Shown piece by piece: positions 5,640 to 6,201 of a stretch of DNA of 6,201 nucleotides. The stretch's first letter is position 1. Each line of letters begins with the position of its first letter. The DNA lies in NCBI GenBank assembly GCA_003539755.1, contig DPOH01000050.1:1-6201 (forward strand). Reading direction: 5' to 3'. The DNA is from Clostridium sp. (GTDB lineage Bacteria > Bacillota > Clostridia > Clostridiales > Clostridiaceae). Position numbers and translations under genes: made by a program. The notes below the pieces were generated by a model. It ran no database searches. It had not been told where the DNA came from and saw only the letters and a program-made list of their open reading frames with translations.

Positions 5640-6201
5640 TTAAAAGTAAGTAGAATTTCTTCCATCATAATATCTTTTTGTCCTGCATTCCAAAGCATCA
5701 ATCATATGCTCCTTAAACGCCTTATTTTCAATAATTTCTTTCATTTCATCATGAAGTGCAAGAACATATCCTTCTTTCTCTTTAAAACACTGAGATTCAG
5801 ATTTCAAAAGAAATTTAACTGGATTCTTTTTAGCCAATTTCACGTAATCATCTTTATTCCATTTTTCAAAATTACTTGTTGATTTATCTCTAAACATATC
5901 AACTTTATTTGAAGCTCTACTATAGAATTCATAAAATGCTTCATAAATATCATCTTCATCTACAGCTATTTTTATATCTCCATGATTATAAAAAGCATAA
6001 ATCACAGGTATTTTATAAGTTTTACTCATACTAATATTTTCAATCATCTTAATAAAATCATGTCCAACACTAGAAAATAGAACTTTTTCACTTTCTGTAA
6101 GTTCATCATGTTTATTTAAGAATTCAAGATAATCTTTAAAAATATTAAGCTTACTATTACTCTTTATTGATGAATATAAAGAATCGTCCATATTATTGAA
6201 T
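5640..6201 (-). CDS. C-terminal part of a probable DEAD/DEAH-box helicase-like protein, 5' end outside window
   Basis: The frame is open from the window edge to TAA (5642-5640). An ATG at 6191 would give 183 residues, but the ten bases before it carry no SD and the frame stays open upstream, so I read this as the tail of a longer gene. No catalytic helicase motif lies in the visible part. The segment MSKTYKIPVIYAFYNHGDIK (about 55-74), followed by DDIYEAFYEFY, DKSTSNFEKW and LAKKNPVKFLLKS, recalls the conserved C-terminal region of large clostridial superfamily II helicases. That rests on memory of the family and is tentative. The protein is hydrophilic and lysine-rich, with no TM segment or signal peptide. 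No convincing terminator follows its stop codon. If the ATG at 6191 is real, this would instead be a small protein of unknown function. Confidence 0.5.
   Translation of the reverse strand, partial: FNNMDDSLYSSIKSNSKLNIFKDYLEFLNKHDELTESEKVLFSSVGHDFIKMIENISMSKTYKIPVIYAFYNHGDIKIAVDEDDIYEAFYEFYSRASNKVDMFRDKSTSNFEKWNKDDYVKLAKKNPVKFLLKSESQCFKEKEGYVLALHDEMKEIIENKAFKEHMIDALECRTKRYYDGRNSTYF

Noticed and set aside
1..6201. CRISPR arrays, IS elements, tRNA/rRNA genes
   Set aside because: No regularly spaced repeats, transposase-like frames, terminal inverted repeats with target duplications, or cloverleaf/rRNA-like GC-rich segments were found on reading both strands.

Overview
The window is a very AT-rich stretch with Shine-Dalgarno sequences of the GGAGG type, TTGACA/TATAAT-like promoters and U-tailed hairpin terminators. 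The proteins look clostridial (low-GC Firmicutes), most probably from a motile Clostridium. Every gene I can support lies on the minus strand, so transcription runs from high to low coordinates.

From right to left the layout is as follows. (1) At 5640-6201 is the 3' part of a gene that probably begins outside the window; its product resembles the C-terminal end of clostridial DEAD/DEAH-box helicase-like proteins. (2) At 4485-5456 is an adenosine-deaminase-superfamily metal-dependent hydrolase with a complete active site. It has its own sigma-A promoter (5528-5555), an imperfect cre-like palindrome upstream (5611-5624) and a perfect 14-bp hairpin terminator downstream (4304-4354). (3) At 3915-4155 is a collapsed type-B carboxylesterase gene. 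The first ~40 codons are joined, out of frame, to the last ~37 codons, so nearly the whole catalytic body is gone. (4) A strong sigma-A promoter at 3897-3925 overlaps the end of that remnant and drives a leader of about 280 nt. The leader encodes a 31-residue peptide (3768-3863) and then a set of mutually exclusive RNA pairings ending in an intrinsic terminator (3670-3713). (5) At 1653-3611 is a 652-residue ABC-F ATPase, a ribosome-acting protein family that includes antibiotic resistance factors. It is followed by an all-AT hairpin terminator (1588-1635). (6) At 1-1484 is a chemoreceptor cut by the window edge at its signalling tip. It is preceded by a good match to the flagellar/chemotaxis sigma factor promoter (1530-1556).

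The genes appear to be independent transcription units rather than an operon: each complete gene has its own promoter and most have their own terminator. The most interesting element is the ABC-F leader. A well-initiated small ORF, a segment that can pair either backwards or forwards, an antiterminator and a terminator are arranged as expected for translation-dependent attenuation. This suggests that the ABC-F protein is induced when ribosomes are inhibited. That mechanism is inferred; the pairings themselves are visible in the sequence.
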